Position numbers and translations under genes: made by a program. Below the pieces are notes generated by a model, which made no database searches, was not told where the DNA came from, and saw only the letters and a program-made list of their open reading frames with translations. Below, one piece after another: positions 1 to 6,691 of a stretch of DNA of 8,339 nt. Location of the stretch: NCBI GenBank assembly GCA_003565035.1, contig PXDP01000197.1, forward strand, positions 1-8,339, read 5' to 3'. The DNA is from PVC group bacterium (lineage in GTDB: Bacteria > Verrucomicrobiota > Kiritimatiellia > SS1-B-03-39 > UBA6053). Positions within the stretch are counted from its first letter, which is position 1; the number at the start of each line of letters is the position of its first letter.

Positions 1-1086
1 AGTCCTCACGCCGCAAGCCTGGCCTCCCACTATCAGCAGACCCGCAACATCCCGGATACAAATCTTTTTGCCTACGACTTTCCCAAACTGAATCCGGGCA
101 GTTACACCGTTTCGCAATCCATGACCTCGGTGCAAACCTATGCTTTTATCGAGGCGATTCGGGCGTATCTCACTGCACAGAACCTCTCAGAGCAAATCGA
201 CGGGATCGTCCTCATCGGTGACACCCCCACGGTGTTTCAAAACGAGGTCGCATCCAACAGCTTCGGCTCTCTCACCGCCGCCCTCTGGTTTGCCCCGAAC
301 GCCACCAGCGCCGCCTCGCTGCGTTCACTCATCGGTTCGACGAACCCTGCCTTCCGCGGACCCGCCAACGGCTCCTCCGGCGACCTGTTGCCCACCCTTG
401 GCATCAACGGCCAAACCGACTTCAACGGTCAGCGCATGTGGATGGCCACCCACCTGGGCTTCACCGGGGCGAAAGGCCTGCGGGCGGATGAGGTGATGGC
501 CTTGATCGACCGGTCCGCTGCCGCCGACGGAAAAAAAGTGGAGGGCACCGTCTACTGGCCGCTGAATGCGGATGTGCGCAGCACCACCCGCGCCAGTCAG
601 GTCCCGCTGGTGCAGGCGGAATGGGAAGAACTGGGTCTGAGCTTCATCATCGAAGGCCAGGGCCAGGGCGGTGTCAGTGGCCAAGTGGTGCACTTCACCA
701 ACAAAACCGGTGCCCCGTACAGCCATCCTGCCCGCGACCGTCTGGTCCAGGGACAAATCGTGGGCCGCGCCACCGTCCCCGTCGAAACCGCCCGCAACCT
801 CTACGCCCCCGGAGCGATTGCCGAACACCTCACCAGCTTTGGCGGACGGGTCAACGCGCTCTTTGATGCCTCGCAGACCGCCCACACCGACTGGCTTCGC
901 TTTGGCGCTTCCGGATCCTCCGGCACGGTGGTGGAACCGACGGCGGTCTGGGAGAAATTTCCCCACGCCCGCCTGCATTCTCATTCGTTCCGCGGAGCCA
1001 GCCTTGCGGAAGCTTTTCTGCAGTCGGTCAAAAATCCGGTGCAGCTCATGGTCTCCGGTGATCCACTGACCCGCCCCTTTGCTGAC
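1..1086 (+). other. TIGR03790 family domain (N-terminal region of the giant protein)
   Basis: Residues up to about 322 (counted from the ATG at 121) cover nearly all of a family usually a little over 300 residues long. Visible landmarks in order are SLASHYQQTRNIP near base 19, a hydrophobic strand IDGIVLIGDTP, RMWMATHLGF, then GAIAEHLTSFGG, a Gln-Thr/Trp-Leu stretch, FGASGSSGTVVEP, a phenylalanine-proline, SLAEAFLQSV and GDPLTRPF at the end. These match the family's late conserved blocks closely. No cysteine occurs in this part, so a cysteine-protease-like mechanism is not supported here. The family is of unknown function; its known property is restriction to species with an exosortase. The usual stand-alone form ends near GDPLxRPF, so the following 1450 residues are an extension. 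Confidence 0.82.
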
Positions 1087-4000
1087 ATCCCCTCCGTCTC
1101 CATCACCGTGCCGACGGAGGGTTCCACCGTCTCGGGCTCCCTGCAGATCAACGTCTCCACCACCAGTGCCCGCACGCTGGATCCCGAAATGGATCTCGCG
1201 GTCAACGGACGCATCCTCCGCATCGGTGATCCCGCCGAATCCGTCTCAGTAACCCGCAACGTCGCCGGCTTTCTGCTCGACACCACCACCCTTCCCGACG
1301 GCTGGCACGAACTGCGCGTCATCGCCCGTAACGCCGATGCCCTTCGCACGCCAGGCGAAATCGCGGTTGCGGTTGTCGTGCAGAACACCGGCGTATCCCT
1401 TGCCCTGAGCGCTCCCGCCACCGTCCCCTTTGGCGATCCCTTTTCCATTACGGCGACCCCCACCGGTATCGCCTCGGCCACCGCAATCGAAATCCGTTTT
1501 GCCGGGCAGACCCTGGCCACCCTCCCCCCCACCGGAGGCAGTGTCGGCATCGATTCCTCCCGGCTCAGTCATCTCGGACCCAGCCGCTTGCAGGCGGTGG
1601 CCATCACCCCGAATGGCGAAGTCCGCTCCACACCCATGACCATTACCGCCGTTTGGCCCGCCACCCCCGCGCAGAATCGTCCGGTACTCGAAGACGCCAT
1701 TGCCGTGGTCCGGGTGTTTTCAGATGCCTATAGCGGCGGCTTCGACTGGGAAAATCCGGCGGACTTCACCGGACTCGCCGAGGGCTTTGGCGACCTCTCG
1801 TTCCCGAATCCCGACGCCCTGCCCTTTCTGAGCACAGCATCTCTCAACCAGGCCGGCATCGAGTTTATCTCCCTCTTTTTTGCCGCCAACGAGGACCTCT
1901 ACGACTTCGCCTTCGACGGAGCCTGGACCGAGGCCAGTCTGCTGGTGAACGGTGACGAAGTCATCGCTCCGGTCAACATCAACCTCGGCCATGTCGCGTA
2001 CGGCGCTGTGCGACTGGCCGCCGGCTGGCACGAACTGCGCATCCGTCTCAAACCCGCCAACGCGTCCATGCGCTTCCGTCCCGCCGTCCGCGCCCGAGAC
2101 ACCTTCTTCTTCGAACAATATGACTTCATCCCTCTGGATCACACCCGCTGCTTTGCGCCGGCGGATGTGACCCTGAGTCCCCTGATGCTGGCCGCCCGTC
2201 CGCAGGGCGGAGGTCAAGCCCTTTTCAACTGGACAAATCCCCCGGCCAACGCCACCGAATTCCACATCGAACGCGCATCGGCCCCGCCCGCCGTGTCGCT
2301 GATCACGTACCGGGGCGACAAAACCCCGCCCAGCCTCGAAGCCGTCGGCTCCGCCAACGCCTTGAAACCCGGTGCCCCCGTGGCCAACGATACCGGCGAT
2401 TTCTGGACATCCCTGCCTCCTTTCCTGCGGGAAGGCGTCCGCCTGCTCACCGCCGAGGCCGACCGCACGCTGGTGCAGACCGGCAATCTGCCCGGCACCG
2501 CCGATCTCTACGAAGTACAGGTCCCCGCCGGCACCACCATCTATGGTATTTTTCACCGGAACACCCCCGCCGCCTCCCCGCAGTGGATGCAGGCGCAGGG
2601 CGACTGGACCCCGGTCTCTGTCAGCGTGCAAAGTGAACGCTGGCCGGACTGGAGGGTCTGGAAAAAAGCGCCGCTGGCCGCCTCCGACACCGTCACCCTC
2701 GGCCACGGCGATGTGCCATGGGGCGGTGCCGTCAGCTACGTGTTTATCAACGAGCCGCTGTGGACCGAAGCAGGCGTCAGCGCGGGTGGCACAGACACCC
2801 TCACCCTCGGTGGACTCCCCCAAACGGAGGAAATGTATCGCCTCACCGCCTCCCTGCCGGGTGGAATTCGGGTCCACTCGCCCGCCCTGTACCTCGATGC
2901 GGACCAGGCAAGCGGCAACGCGGCCCCCAGCGTGTTCGCGGGAGCGGACCAGCGCCTCACCCTGCCCGCCTCCGCCGCCCTGCAGGGCCGGGCTGCCGAT
3001 GATTCAGGCAACGCACTCACCGCCTCATGGTCTCTGCTTTCGGGTCCGGGCTCCGTCATCTTTGGAGAATCCGCCGCCTCGTTTTCCGCCCCCGGCACCT
3101 ACATCCTCCAACTCACCGCCTCGGACGGAACCCTCAGCGGCAGCGACACCCTGACCGTGGAAGTCCTCGCCGACGCATCCGCAAACCTGCCGCCGAGCGT
3201 GAACGCGGGCTCCGACCGGAGCACCCACACCGCCGCATCGCTGCAGCTCAGCGGATCGGTCTCGGACGACGGACTCCCGCTGTTCCCCGGATCGCTCACC
3301 CGCCAGTGGCGACAGCTCAGCGGGCCCGCGCCGGTCCTGTTCTCCGATATCCGCCTGCTCAATCCCCGGGTCGCGTTCCCGGTGGCGGGCAGCTATGTCC
3401 TCGAACTCTCCGCCTCCGACGGAGCACTCGTGGGCACCGACAGCCTGACGGTCACCGTCACCGAAGATCCCAACCAGCCGCCGCAGGTCAACGCGGGAGC
3501 GGACAGCTCCGCCGAGCCGGGTCAGACTTTTGCCCTGCAGGCCAGTGTCATCGACGACGGACTCCCCAATCCGCCCTCTGCGCTGAGCTATCGATGGCGT
3601 CAGCTTTCCGGTCCCGCCACAGCGGTGTTCTCCGATCCCGACAGCCTGGACAGCAGCGTCACCTTCCCGCTGGTGGCCGGTGACTATCTCTTCGAACTTC
3701 AGGCGGACGACGGGGGCCGCAGTGCCTCCGATACCGTGCACATCGAAGTCGCCTTCTCCAATGAAGGCAATCAGGCCCCGGAGGTGACGCTGGCGCACAC
3801 GGAAATCGACAGCATCTGGCTGGACACCGTCGAGGTTCTCCACACGGTGAGCGACGATGGACTGCCCAATCCGCCCGGTGACCTCAGTTATGCCTGGTCG
3901 GTGGCCGCCGGACCGCCCGGCGGCGAAGTCCGCGCCGAAACCGATCCCGACGGTTCCCGTTCCCGTCTCTGGTTCACGGAGCCGGGAAGTTACGAACTGA

Positions 4001-5442
4001 CCTTCGCCGTGTTCGACGGCGCGGCCACCACCACCCGCAGCCTCACCGTACACGTCCCCGCCCTCGCCACCCGGGGCCTCACCTGGTACTGGGGCCAAAA
4101 CCGTTCCGCCACCGATTTCCGCTGGGGCAGCTCCGGAACCCTGGAAACCGCAACCGCCCTGTTTCCCACCCTCAGCGCCCGCCGCTGGAAACAGATTAAC
4201 GGTCACAGCGGACTCAGCATCGCCATCGACCGCGAGGGGAATGTCTGGACCCAGGGTGCCGACAACCGTTTAGGCGAAGCGGATGCGGCGGCCCGCTTTG
4301 CGTTCGCCCAACTCCCCGGACTGGAAAACATCGTCGATGTGGCCAACGCCAACACCAGCGCCGCCGCTGTGGACCGCGCCGGACAGCTTTTCACCTGGGG
4401 CAGCAACAGCTACTATCAGTTGGGTCTCGGCGAAAGCTCCACCGATGCCCAGCCTGAACCCACCGCCCTTCCCGGAATGGACACGGTGCGGGCTGTCGAT
4501 GCCGGCACGGATTTCTTCATCGCCCTGCTCCAGGACGGCAGCGTGCGCACCTGGGGACGGAAAATTTTCGACAGCCTCGGCAACGGGACTACATCCGGAA
4601 ACCGGGGCGTTCCGCAGGATATCGGATTAAGCGCTGTGTATCAGGTTGCCGCCGGTCAGTATTTCGGAGTCGCCCTGCTCGAGGACGGCACCCTACGCAG
4701 TTGGGGACGCAACAATGCGGGGCAGCTCGGCAACGGTGAGCGGGACAGCCGCGGCGGCGCGGATCAGTCGAGCCCGGTCACGGTGCTGGCACCCAACGGC
4801 ATCGATCCCTTTGATCAGGTGATCCAGATTGCCGTCGGCGACGAATTCGTCCTCGCCCTGCGCGAAGACGGAACCGTCTGGATGTGGGGCTACAACGGCC
4901 TCGGACAGGCCGGACAGGGCAACCTGACCGACAAACCCCTGCCCACCCAGATCCCCGGACTCCCCGCAGGCATCGTACAGGTCGCCGCCGCCCGGCGCAC
5001 CGCCTACGCGCTGGACGCGGACGGTCAGGTCTGGGCCAGCGGCAGCAACGAACAGCAGTTGCTTGGACTTCCCGTCAATACCCCTTCGTATCGGGCCAGC
5101 ATGGCGGTGGTCGGCGGCCTACCCCCCATCGCCGAACTTTACGCAAATTTTCGCAGCGTCTATGCCATCAGCCGCGGATTTTCCATCGATGAGGTACTGG
5201 CGGATTCGGTTTTCACCATTGAGCCCATCGAACAAAACCTCATCCGCTTCCGGCTCAGCAGCTACGCCGCCATTGACGGCGCGTCACTGGAAATTCAGGA
5301 ATCCCGCGACCTGCGCATCCCCGAGTGGCAGCCCGCAGTCCCGGAGCATCTGCAACGCGAAGACCACGGCGATATGCATATCTGGAACCTTGACTACGCG
5401 CCCGAGCCCAAACTTTTCCTCCGATTTAACCTCAAACCCTAA
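1..5442 (+). CDS. Giant multidomain exported protein: TIGR03790 domain, Ig-like, PKD x4 and RCC1 propeller (5' end missing)
   Basis: The frame is open from base 1 to the TAA at 5440-5442, giving 1813 visible codons. The ATG at 121 is internal: the 40 codons before it contain SLASHYQQTRNIPDTNLFA, which fits the N-terminal 'SLxxxxYxxxRxIPxxNl' pattern of TIGR03790 proteins, so only a signal peptide and a few strands are probably missing. Numbering from that ATG: TIGR03790 domain to about 322, with late motifs EHLTSFGG, GTVVEP and GDPLTRPF; Ig-like domains 325-422 and 424-512; a PA14/jelly-roll-like segment 520-662 (LLVNGDEV, AGWHELRIRL); a fibronectin-like segment 681-925 with an apparent insertion; four PKD domains 934-1312; seven RCC1 blades 1321-1686; an 86-residue tail. 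Only one cysteine (C677) is visible, as is common in exported proteins. No PEP-CTERM, LPXTG or transmembrane anchor ends the chain. TIGR03790 has no known activity but is reported to co-occur with exosortase. The role is probably structural or adhesive at the envelope, which is inference. Domain borders are by eye. Confidence 0.88.
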   Translation, partial: SPHAASLASHYQQTRNIPDTNLFAYDFPKLNPGSYTVSQSMTSVQTYAFIEAIRAYLTAQNLSEQIDGIVLIGDTPTVFQNEVASNSFGSLTAALWFAPNATSAASLRSLIGSTNPAFRGPANGSSGDLLPTLGINGQTDFNGQRMWMATHLGFTGAKGLRADEVMALIDRSAAADGKKVEGTVYWPLNADVRSTTRASQVPLVQAEWEELGLSFIIEGQGQGGVSGQVVHFTNKTGAPYSHPARDRLVQGQIVGRATVPVETARNLYAPGAIAEHLTSFGGRVNALFDASQTAHTDWLRFGASGSSGTVVEPTAVWEKFPHARLHSHSFRGASLAEAFLQSVKNPVQLMVSGDPLTRPFADIPSVSITVPTEGSTVSGSLQINVSTTSARTLDPEMDLAVNGRILRIGDPAESVSVTRNVAGFLLDTTTLPDGWHELRVIARNADALRTPGEIAVAVVVQNTGVSLALSAPATVPFGDPFSITATPTGIASATAIEIRFAGQTLATLPPTGGSVGIDSSRLSHLGPSRLQAVAITPNGEVRSTPMTITAVWPATPAQNRPVLEDAIAVVRVFSDAYSGGFDWENPADFTGLAEGFGDLSFPNPDALPFLSTASLNQAGIEFISLFFAANEDLYDFAFDGAWTEASLLVNGDEVIAPVNINLGHVAYGAVRLAAGWHELRIRLKPANASMRFRPAVRARDTFFFEQYDFIPLDHTRCFAPADVTLSPLMLAARPQGGGQALFNWTNPPANATEFHIERASAPPAVSLITYRGDKTPPSLEAVGSANALKPGAPVANDTGDFWTSLPPFLREGVRLLTAEADRTLVQTGNLPGTADLYEVQVPAGTTIYGIFHRNTPAASPQWMQAQGDWTPVSVSVQSERWPDWRVWKKAPLAASDTVTLGHGDVPWGGAVSYVFINEPLWTEAGVSAGGTDTLTLGGLPQTEEMYRLTASLPGGIRVHSPALYLDADQASGNAAPSVFAGADQRLTLPASAALQGRAADDSGNALTASWSLLSGPGSVIFGESAASFSAPGTYILQLTASDGTLSGSDTLTVEVLADASANLPPSVNAGSDRSTHTAASLQLSGSVSDDGLPLFPGSLTRQWRQLSGPAPVLFSDIRLLNPRVAFPVAGSYVLELSASDGALVGTDSLTVTVTEDPNQPPQVNAGADSSAEPGQTFALQASVIDDGLPNPPSALSYRWRQLSGPATAVFSDPDSLDSSVTFPLVAGDYLFELQADDGGRSASDTVHIEVAFSNEGNQAPEVTLAHTEIDSIWLDTVEVLHTVSDDGLPNPPGDLSYAWSVAAGPPGGEVRAETDPDGSRSRLWFTEPGSYELTFAVFDGAATTTRSLTVHVPALATRGLTWYWGQNRSATDFRWGSSGTLETATALFPTLSARRWKQINGHSGLSIAIDREGNVWTQGADNRLGEADAAARFAFAQLPGLENIVDVANANTSAAAVDRAGQLFTWGSNSYYQLGLGESSTDAQPEPTALPGMDTVRAVDAGTDFFIALLQDGSVRTWGRKIFDSLGNGTTSGNRGVPQDIGLSAVYQVAAGQYFGVALLEDGTLRSWGRNNAGQLGNGERDSRGGADQSSPVTVLAPNGIDPFDQVIQIAVGDEFVLALREDGTVWMWGYNGLGQAGQGNLTDKPLPTQIPGLPAGIVQVAAARRTAYALDADGQVWASGSNEQQLLGLPVNTPSYRASMAVVGGLPPIAELYANFRSVYAISRGFSIDEVLADSVFTIEPIEQNLIRFRLSSYAAIDGASLEIQESRDLRIPEWQPAVPEHLQREDHGDMHIWNLDYAPEPKLFLRFNLKP
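2920..4056 (+). repeat. Four tandem PKD-type domains within the giant protein
   Basis: Four units of about 80-95 residues start near 934, 1022, 1119 and 1218 (numbering from the ATG at 121). Units 1-3 begin with a P-x-V-x-A-G opening (PSVFAGAD, PSVNAGSD, PQVNAGAD); unit 4 begins APEVTLAH. Units 2-4 share the loop SDDGLP/IDDGLP followed by a proline-containing turn, then a W-rich strand (RQWRQLSGP, YRWRQLSGP, YAWSVAAGP) and a late G-S/D-Y-x-L/F-x-L/F-x-A-x-D/F-D-G strand. Unit 1 is shorter in the DDG loop. Units 2 and 3 are the most alike, suggesting a more recent duplication. PKD domains are beta-sandwich spacers or protein-contact modules in secreted proteins; here they would hold the RCC1 propeller away from the N-terminal part. 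Confidence 0.85.
4081..5178 (+). repeat. Seven RCC1-type propeller blades within the giant protein
   Basis: Seven blade starts can be read: WYWGQN (residue 1322), WTQGADN (1376), FTWGSNSYYQLG (1424), RTWGRKIFDSLG (1476), RSWGRNNAGQLG (1526), WMWGYNGLGQAG (1587) and WASGSNEQQLLG (1638), numbered from the ATG at 121. Between them recur the second RCC1 half-motifs, a valine-rich strand, a small-residue pair and a hydrophobic A-L-x-x-D-G-x-V/L ending (IALLQDGSV, VALLEDGTL, LALREDGTV, YALDADGQV). Seven is the count needed to close an RCC1 propeller. Blade 5 carries a short insertion around DSRGGADQ. Bacterial RCC1 propellers are known in secreted and surface proteins, usually without the chromatin or GTPase role of eukaryotic RCC1; a ligand cannot be named from this sequence. 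Confidence 0.85.
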
Positions 5443-5454
5443 AATATCGCCCCT

Positions 5455-5509
5455 TTGACATCTCAAATCGCTTCCGTGCATTTCTTTATCGCCTCCAACT
5501 GCGTAAAAT
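5455..5509 (+). promoter_or_regulatory. Weak promoter candidates ahead of the PEP-CTERM gene
   Basis: A perfect TTGACA occurs at 5455-5460 but no good -10 hexamer lies 16-19 bases downstream. Separately, TAAAAT at 5504-5509 matches five of six bases of TATAAT, with only a poor -35 (TTTCTT, 5481-5486) at 17 bases. No hairpin with a T-run lies between the giant gene's stop and this point, so read-through transcription is equally possible. Either element may be chance in this AT-richer gap. Confidence 0.25.
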
Positions 5510-5521
5510 GTGCTTAATTCA

Positions 5522-5575
5522 ATGAAGGAGACTCCCTTCAGGAAGATGCCTTTCATAACCCCTAGGAGAACATGA
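5522..5575 (+). CDS. Possible 17-codon leader peptide overlapping the PEP-CTERM start
   Basis: An ATG at 5522 opens the frame MKETPFRKMPFITPRRT, stopped by TGA at 5573-5575, which overlaps the ATG at 5572. A second in-frame ATG at 5546 is preceded directly by AGGAAG, too close for an ideal ribosome site. The AGG AGA arginine codons at its end are also the Shine-Dalgarno sequence of the next gene, so translation of this frame would run ribosomes over that site and end at the start codons. Such an overlap permits translational coupling. There is no homology evidence, and a 17-codon frame can arise by chance. Confidence 0.2.
   Translation: MKETPFRKMPFITPRRT
5564..5569 (+). promoter_or_regulatory. 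Ribosome binding site of the PEP-CTERM gene; helps choose among three ATGs
   Basis: AGGAGA lies at 5564-5569, followed by three consecutive ATG codons at 5572, 5575 and 5578. Counting from the end of AGGAG (5568), the gaps are 3, 6 and 9 bases. The first is shorter than usual, so initiation may be mainly at the second or third ATG; the protein differs only by one or two methionines. Confidence 0.7.
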
Positions 5576-6384
5576 TGATGAAAATTAAAACGAAAATCCT
5601 GACATGCCTCGCCACCTGCGCCACCAGCGCCGCCTTCGCCAGCACGGTTACCCTCGTGCAATGGGGAGAGGATAATGATATTGTGAATGCTTTTGTTTCC
5701 GTAAACCGCAACAATGTCGCCCTGAATGTTGTCACCCCAAACAACCCCACTACCGGAAATTACTACGCGGGAGAAGCAAATCCCTCGGACCGGTCCGCAA
5801 TCTTCTACAACACCGTGTACAACAGCACGGACGGAAATTCCCGTTTGCAAATTCCAAACTCGATTACGCCGAATCCATTGACTTTTGATGGCAGCAACGG
5901 CAGCGACACCAGTGCCGGACGCACCTTTGCCGGCCTGACGCTTTGGCAACAGTCAGATGGATTTTTGACGGCAGGCACGTATTCCTGGGCTGACATTGAG
6001 ACCATTACTTGGAATTCTAACGTAAACGCCTCCACTTCCCGTGGCGAGACCCGCTTTGTGGTACGGAATGGCGCGAGCGATTTTTACATCTCCAATGATT
6101 TGGGAGTATTCGATGGTGAATCGGCTGGTGTCGCGGGTAAAGGTGATGTGTCCGGATGGTTTAGCTACACACCAACCACAAGCATTCTCACCATTGGAAC
6201 CCCTGCGACACCCACCTTGGATAACATTACCGCGATTGGCTATATGTTCTACAAGCAGGATAACTTCACCAGCATTAGCCATCGCACCAGCGAATTCTCC
6301 GTCACCGCCATTCCCGAGCCGGGCACCCTGGCCCTGGTGGGAATTGCGCTGGGATCGCTGCTGCTGTTCCGCCGCCGCAAATAA
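5572..6384 (+). CDS. PEP-CTERM sorting domain-containing secreted protein
   Basis: This 270-residue protein has a clear N-terminal signal peptide: a lysine-rich start (KIKTK), a hydrophobic stretch and a probable cleavage after AFA near residue 24. Its C-terminus is a textbook PEP-CTERM signal: IPEPGT from residue 247, a hydrophobic segment at about 253-266 and RRRK as the last four residues. In known systems exosortase recognises this tail, and the protein is processed and delivered to the envelope or extracellular polymer. The body (25-245) is rich in Asn, Ser, Thr and Gly, has no cysteine and reads as beta-rich; I do not recognise a named domain. It lies 129 bases after the giant TIGR03790 protein and before a strong terminator. 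Hand counts of two 60-base lines give about 45-52% GC, against about 65% in a line from the upstream gene. The start is uncertain among three adjacent ATGs. The real substrate or structural role is unknown. Confidence 0.92.
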   Translation: MMMKIKTKILTCLATCATSAAFASTVTLVQWGEDNDIVNAFVSVNRNNVALNVVTPNNPTTGNYYAGEANPSDRSAIFYNTVYNSTDGNSRLQIPNSITPNPLTFDGSNGSDTSAGRTFAGLTLWQQSDGFLTAGTYSWADIETITWNSNVNASTSRGETRFVVRNGASDFYISNDLGVFDGESAGVAGKGDVSGWFSYTPTTSILTIGTPATPTLDNITAIGYMFYKQDNFTSISHRTSEFSVTAIPEPGTLALVGIALGSLLLFRRRK

Positions 6385-6407
6385 GAGCGCTGCACCCACA
6401 TGCCCTC

Positions 6408-6437
6408 AAACGCCCCGTGATTCCACGGGGCGTTTTT
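6408..6437 (+). terminator. Strong intrinsic terminator after the PEP-CTERM gene
   Basis: A perfect 12-bp stem (6408-6419 with 6424-6435, core CGCCCCGTG/CACGGGGCG) encloses the 4-base loop ATTC and runs into TTTTT at 6433-6437. It starts 24 bases after the TAA. The left arm begins with AAA, so some activity on the minus strand is possible, but no minus-strand gene is supported here. Confidence 0.93.
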
Positions 6438-6447
6438 CTTGGGAGGA

Positions 6448-6604
6448 TCAGGACACATCCGACACATCCGACACATCCGGACAACTCAGGACAGCGGCCC
6501 CACTCCCCTCTCCGTCGGACCTGTCCCGATTTGTCCCGACCTGTCCCGATCTCACAACCCCATCCCCCATCCCTCTCGGACCTGTCCCGATTTGTCCCGA
6601 TCCC
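6448..6604 (+). repeat. Degenerate array of twelve 9-10 bp modules in the spacer
   Basis: The spacer between the terminator and the GH3 gene contains short modules that can be phased as TC(C/A/G)(C/G)GA(C/T)NN with a 9 or 10 bp step. Block 1 has five: 6448, 6458, 6467, 6476 and 6486, including three exact GACACATCC units at 6452-6478. Block 2 has four at 6515, 6524, 6534 and 6544. Block 3 has three at 6576, 6585 and 6595. Blocks 2 and 3 share an exact 25-bp direct repeat (6515-6539 and 6576-6600). The intervening spacers are C-rich, with almost no G. Proline- and histidine-rich translations here are by-products of the repeats. Function is unknown; binding sites, an RNA element or slippage-generated DNA are all possible. 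Confidence 0.8.
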
Positions 6605-6633
6605 CTTCCCCTCACCCTGCCCCCCCTGCCCTT

Positions 6634-6666
6634 CACGGAAATTTGCCATCCTGCCACGGTTCCGTG
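6634..6666. promoter_or_regulatory. Inverted-repeat cluster, candidate operator of the GH3 gene
   Basis: CACGGAA at 6634-6640 is a perfect inverted match to TTCCGTG at 6660-6666 (19-base loop), and a tighter palindrome CACGG-TT-CCGTG sits at 6655-6666. The three CACGG half-sites are upstream of the -10-like box at 6692-6697; the palindrome centre is about 43 bases before the predicted transcript start. This layout would suit a dimeric regulator, though an RNA hairpin is an alternative. Confidence 0.35.
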
Positions 6667-6691
6667 CATTCAGCTTTCGCACAGTTTCCCG

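Noticed and set aside
121..123. ATG as the true start of the giant protein
   Set aside because: The same frame is open to base 1 and the preceding 40 codons match the N-terminal TIGR03790 pattern; the gene starts before the window.
1720..4206. Long minus-strand open frames (1720-2877, 3025-4206, and similar at 325-984 and 981-1550)
   Set aside because: They lie antisense to a clear multidomain gene; their translations are Gly/Arg-rich, of low complexity and match no fold. High GC removes stop codons on the opposite strand.
5455..5460. TTGACA as a firm -35 box
   Set aside because: No acceptable -10 hexamer lies at 16-19 bases, so it is kept only as part of a weak candidate.
5602..5622. Lipobox (LATC) in the PEP-CTERM protein signal peptide
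   Set aside because: Threonine at -1 is unusual for a lipobox, and a better signal peptidase I site (AFA) follows a few residues later.
5284..5949. Minus-strand 221-codon frame across the intergenic gap
   Set aside because: It is antisense to two supported genes and the gap, has no ribosome site and no recognisable domain.
6448..6604. CRISPR array
   Set aside because: Units are 9-10 bp and contiguous, with no 20-40 bp repeats separated by unique spacers of constant length, and no cas genes are present.
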